Below are positions 63,467-64,000 of a DNA stretch of 64,000 nt, piece by piece. The DNA is taken from contig NC_053048.1 of assembly GCF_003473485.1 (NCBI RefSeq), positions 37,134,755 through 37,198,754 of the forward strand. The letters are read 5' to 3'. The notes under the pieces are model-generated. The model worked only from the letters and a program-made list of their open reading frames with translations, did not search any database and was not told where the DNA came from. Position 1 is the first letter of the stretch. Every line of letters begins with the position of its first letter. The DNA is from Medicago truncatula. Lineage: Eukaryota > Streptophyta > Magnoliopsida > Fabales > Fabaceae. The position numbers were made by a program, and so were the translations under genes.

Positions 63467-64000
63467 AAAACATGTTAAACATACATCTCATACATGCGTT
63501 AACTAAACATACATTTCATGCATCACATAAATTAAATTATGTAGTATAATTAACCTTGCACATGAGAAGGAGAAACACACGAAGTATACCAAGAAGTTAA
63601 TTGAGTTCTTCTTATGGCCATGAACTAAATCATGATTGGAATGCATCTTCTTTGCATTGCTGCTTTAGTAAGAAATCACTTAATACCCACCACACTATCA
63701 ATTACATTCAAATTGTACAGAGTAAAAACACAGAAACATATCAAATCCTCATAAACATACTTTCAATCTATATGAACAATGAATAACATTTGCATCTGAA
63801 TCTAAAACTATATATTTGTAGATTTTCATAAATCTCAAGCGGTCCAACACTGCAAGGAATACAAAAAAATATCTGGACAAGGCTAGCAAGGATCAGAATC
63901 AAAGTTTAAAAAAATAACCAATGCATATTATTCACTACAAAAATTTGGAATTGGATTATTAGACAAATGTATGAAATTCTAGCATAACAAAAACGTTTGT
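63467..64000. other. Upstream region of RPL35
   Basis: AT-rich. May hold a 5' UTR intron. No other gene seen. Confidence 0.4.

Overview
This is a nuclear plant DNA window: AT-rich, with introns, microsatellites, plant gene families and dense transposon remnants. The Ogre-type Ty3/gypsy element and the legume-style LINE, SINE and MITE relics suggest a papilionoid legume, probably the Medicago/Trifolium/Pisum group. That placement is inference from family knowledge; no search was run.

Layout. 1-8270: 5' half of an Ogre-like LTR retrotransposon on the minus strand (5' LTR, primer-binding site, extra ORF1, gag-protease, then a probable intron running off the left edge). 8880-9996: decayed Ty1/copia 3' end with polypurine tract and LTR. 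10951-12573 (+): five-exon atypical dual-specificity phosphatase (PFA-DSP). 12574-18000: transposon-rich intergenic DNA (LINE, SINE, MITE). 18230-18550 (+): small C2H2 zinc-finger gene. 18551-22170: LINE fragment and a hAT-like non-autonomous element. 22799-28335 and 36386-40642 (both -): tandem duplicate group I WRKY genes, separated by about 8 kb of repeats. 44418-46330 (-): seipin. 48628-49128 (-): RraA-like / HMG aldolase gene. 50018-51945: two inverted-repeat elements. 52912-56579 (-): six-exon isopentenyl-diphosphate isomerase. 57420-59928: LINE relic, then a 1.94-kb inverted-repeat element flanked by a 9-bp direct repeat and carrying a copia integrase fragment. 63047-63418 (-): ribosomal protein L35.

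The host genes do not form one pathway: phosphatase signalling, transcription (two WRKYs), lipid-droplet biogenesis (seipin), isoprenoid synthesis (IDI), translation (RPL35), an RraA-fold enzyme and an uncharacterised zinc-finger protein. Exon boundaries were worked out by hand from GT/AG sites and reading phase; all multi-exon models close in frame.

The most informative points are: (1) the WRKY pair, where copy B preserves empty sites that date insertions in copy A, and copy A carries a triplicated exon/intron junction and an in-frame 102-bp microhomology deletion; (2) several inverted-repeat families with 9-bp target duplications (Mutator-like), one of which encloses a retrotransposon integrase fragment. 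I found no operon, CRISPR array, or clearly undescribed enzymatic system.
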